This document shows positions 62,951 to 64,000 of a stretch of 64,000 bases of DNA, piece after piece (within the stretch, counting starts at the first letter, position 1; each line of letters begins with the position of its first letter). The notes under the pieces are model-generated. The model ran no database searches and was not told where the DNA came from. It worked only from the letters and a program-made list of their open reading frames with translations. The DNA is taken from contig NZ_JAAJBU010000002.1 in assembly GCF_011392125.1 (NCBI RefSeq), forward strand, positions 1 to 64,000, read 5' to 3'. Origin of the DNA: Flavobacterium lotistagni (GTDB taxonomy: Bacteria; Bacteroidota; Bacteroidia; Flavobacteriales; Flavobacteriaceae). Both the position numbers and the translations under genes were made by a program.

Positions 62951-63005
62951 CTAGCCCTGATTGGAGCTAGCTACCGTGTAGCGCGGAAAGCAGGTTCCCG
63001 GCTTC
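62951..63005 (+). repeat. Dispersed intergenic element, copy E5
   Basis: It starts CTAGCCCTGATTGGAGC and ends AGCAGGTTCCCGGCTTC. Length and ends equal those of E4, and most of the middle matches too. Confidence 0.75.
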
Positions 63006-63013
63006 AAATAAAA

Positions 63014-63048
63014 GTTATCGGTTGACCTTTGTCGATTGTCGGTTAGAT
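63014..63048 (+). repeat. Heptad-phased array, region D
   Basis: Five units start at 63014, 63021, 63028, 63035 and 63042 (GTTATCG, GTTGACC, TTTGTCG, ATTGTCG, GTTAGAT) with exact 7-bp spacing. They run into TACGGAAATTTG as in region B. Confidence 0.8.
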
Positions 63049-63059
63049 TACGGAAATTT

Positions 63060-63067
63060 GTACTTTC
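63060..63067 (+). promoter_or_regulatory. Variant -7 element of uvrB
   Basis: TACTTTCG, one base different from TAnnTTTG, lies about 90 bases before the uvrB ATG and just after a heptad array. Confidence 0.35.
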
Positions 63068-63128
63068 GCATTTCAATTTAAATGCTACTACAGCACACCT
63101 GTTGACCATAAATTCCACTAAACAAAAC

Positions 63129-63149
63129 CTACAACTTACAACCTACAAC
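63129..63149 (+). repeat. Heptad-phased array, region E, before uvrB
   Basis: Three units of the form CTACAAC/TTACAAC/CTACAAC have TAC at 63130, 63137 and 63144. They end 6 bases before the uvrB start codon and overlap the place where a ribosome binding site would lie. Confidence 0.7.
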
Positions 63150-63155
63150 TGAACC

Positions 63156-64000
63156 ATGAAATTCCAAGTTATCTCCGATTACCAACCCAAAGGCGACCAA
63201 CCGCAAGCCATTGAAAAACTCTCTCGTGGTGTGCTCGACGGCGAGAAATTCCAGACTTTGCTGGGTGTGACCGGTTCGGGAAAAACTTTTACCATTGCCA
63301 ATGTGATTCAGGAAATCCAGCGGCCGACTTTGGTTTTGGCGCACAACAAAACACTCGCAGCCCAGTTGTATTCGGAGTTCAAGCAGTTCTTTCCGCACAA
63401 TGCCGTCGAGTATTTCGTTTCTTATTACGACTATTACCAGCCGGAAGCCTTTATGCCCGTGACCGGTGTGTTCATCGAAAAAGATTTATCGATTAACGAT
63501 GAGTTGGAAAAAATGCGTTTGAGTACGACTTCTTCTTTGCTTTCCGGGCGTCGCGATGTGCTGGTTGTAGCTTCGGTTTCTTGTTTGTACGGTATTGGAA
63601 ATCCGGTCGAGTTTCAGAAAAACGTGATCAGTTTGATGCGCGACCAAGTGCTTTCTAGAACGAAACTTTTACATATGCTCGTGCAAAGTTTGTATTCACG
63701 GACTGAAGCGGATTTCAATCCGGGAAATTTCCGCATTAAAGGCGATACCGTAGAAGTGTTTCCGAGTTATGCCGACGATGCGTTCCGGATTCACTTTTTT
63801 GGTGATGAGATTGAGCAGATTGAAAGCTTCGACACCAAAACTTCTAAAGTCATCGAGCAATACGATAAGCTCAATATTTATCCGGCCAATATGTTTGTGA
63901 CTTCGCCCGATGTGCTGCAAAACACCATTTGGGAAATCCAGCAGGATTTGGTTAAACAAGTCACTTATTTCAACGAAATCGGGAAAAACCTTGAAGCTAA
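63156..64000 (+). CDS. uvrB: Excinuclease ABC subunit B (3' end outside window)
   Basis: The frame is open from the ATG at 63156 to the window edge, giving 281 visible codons of a protein normally near 665 residues. The start matches UvrB (FQVISDYQPKGDQPQAIEKL). It has Walker A GVTGSGKT (residues 37-44), TLVLAHNKTLAAQLYSEFK and the beta-hairpin region YFVSYYDYYQPEA. UvrB is the damage-verifying helicase-like subunit of nucleotide excision repair. Direct heptad repeats lie just before the start in place of a clear Shine-Dalgarno site, as is usual in this phylum. Confidence 0.96.
   Translation, partial: MKFQVISDYQPKGDQPQAIEKLSRGVLDGEKFQTLLGVTGSGKTFTIANVIQEIQRPTLVLAHNKTLAAQLYSEFKQFFPHNAVEYFVSYYDYYQPEAFMPVTGVFIEKDLSINDELEKMRLSTTSSLLSGRRDVLVVASVSCLYGIGNPVEFQKNVISLMRDQVLSRTKLLHMLVQSLYSRTEADFNPGNFRIKGDTVEVFPSYADDAFRIHFFGDEIEQIESFDTKTSKVIEQYDKLNIYPANMFVTSPDVLQNTIWEIQQDLVKQVTYFNEIGKNLEA

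Larger units (their letters stand above)
62602..63155 (+). other. 554-bp gene-free region between NUDIX and uvrB
   Basis: No gene is visible. It holds heptad-phased arrays (62611-62631, 62779-62920, 63014-63048, 63129-63149), a T14 run (62726-62739), a copy of AGACCGCTGCGCTGC (62668-62682), and dispersed element E5 (62951-63005). It also holds two copies of the motif AGATTACGGAAA (near 62627 and 63045), the second just before the variant -7 box TACTTTCG of uvrB. Confidence 0.75.

Noticed and set aside
1..64000. CRISPR array or prophage
   Set aside because: No regularly spaced identical repeats with unique spacers and no phage structural, integrase or Cas genes were found.

Overview
The window looks like a chromosomal segment of a Flavobacterium-like member of the Bacteroidota. 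Three things support this. Secreted proteins end in type IX secretion (T9SS) sorting domains of both type A and type B. Many genes are preceded by the Bacteroidota -7 promoter element TAnnTTTG. The family set is typical of the group: a DUF4249 lipoprotein beside a TonB-dependent receptor, a DUF5683 gene inside a parA-parB-dapB-lepB block, a cyclophilin-FKBP fusion and WbqC. I see no prophage, CRISPR array, insertion sequence or rRNA.

Layout. 1-6287: the 3' part of a giant repeat adhesin. 6.4-16.1 kb: uridine kinase, a DivIC/FtsB-like division protein, both methylmalonyl-CoA mutase subunits with a TonB-C-terminal-domain gene between them, a diheme lipoprotein, a membrane TPR-HTH regulator and a T9SS type A protein. 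16.2-16.7 kb: tRNA-Pro(GGG) followed by three palindromes and a repeat element. 16.7-24.3 kb: an aminotransferase facing murB, then a minus-strand operon (rhodanese-thioredoxin lipoprotein, DUF2461, glycosyltransferase, asparagine synthase), and recF. 24.5-30.7 kb: a TPR membrane protein, ribH, and mutL with two rhomboid proteases and an endonuclease/exonuclease/phosphatase protein. 30.7-35.9 kb: the minus-strand block parA-parB-DUF5683-dapB-lepB-wbqC.

35.9-50.6 kb: an intergenic region with a 101-bp-period duplication, a dienoyl-CoA-reductase-like SDR, a 1106-residue T9SS type B protein, a CsaA-like tRNA-binding protein, a thioredoxin-fold protein with glgA-glgC, a fasciclin lipoprotein, a small cytochrome c, the cyclophilin-FKBP fusion, DUF1569, trmD, rplS and icd. 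50.7-60.4 kb: a more accessory stretch with a TAP-like hydrolase, a membrane AraC regulator, a beta-propeller-like T9SS protein, an esterase, and a TonB receptor with a DUF4249 lipoprotein. 60.4-64 kb: thiamine diphosphokinase, an unknown secreted protein, a NUDIX hydrolase and the 5' part of uvrB.

The genes are mostly ordinary; the least explained content is between them. (1) Five dispersed 55-107 bp elements share the ends CTAGCCC and GAAGC. (2) Degenerate tandem arrays with a strict 7-bp period occur around 61.1, 62.6, 62.8-62.9, 63.0 and 63.1 kb, one running up to the uvrB start codon. (3) A three-hairpin palindrome cluster follows tRNA-Pro. (4) A 96-bp sequence is duplicated in tandem upstream of parA. 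These are my best candidates for undescribed elements. All searches proposed below remain to be done; no database was consulted.
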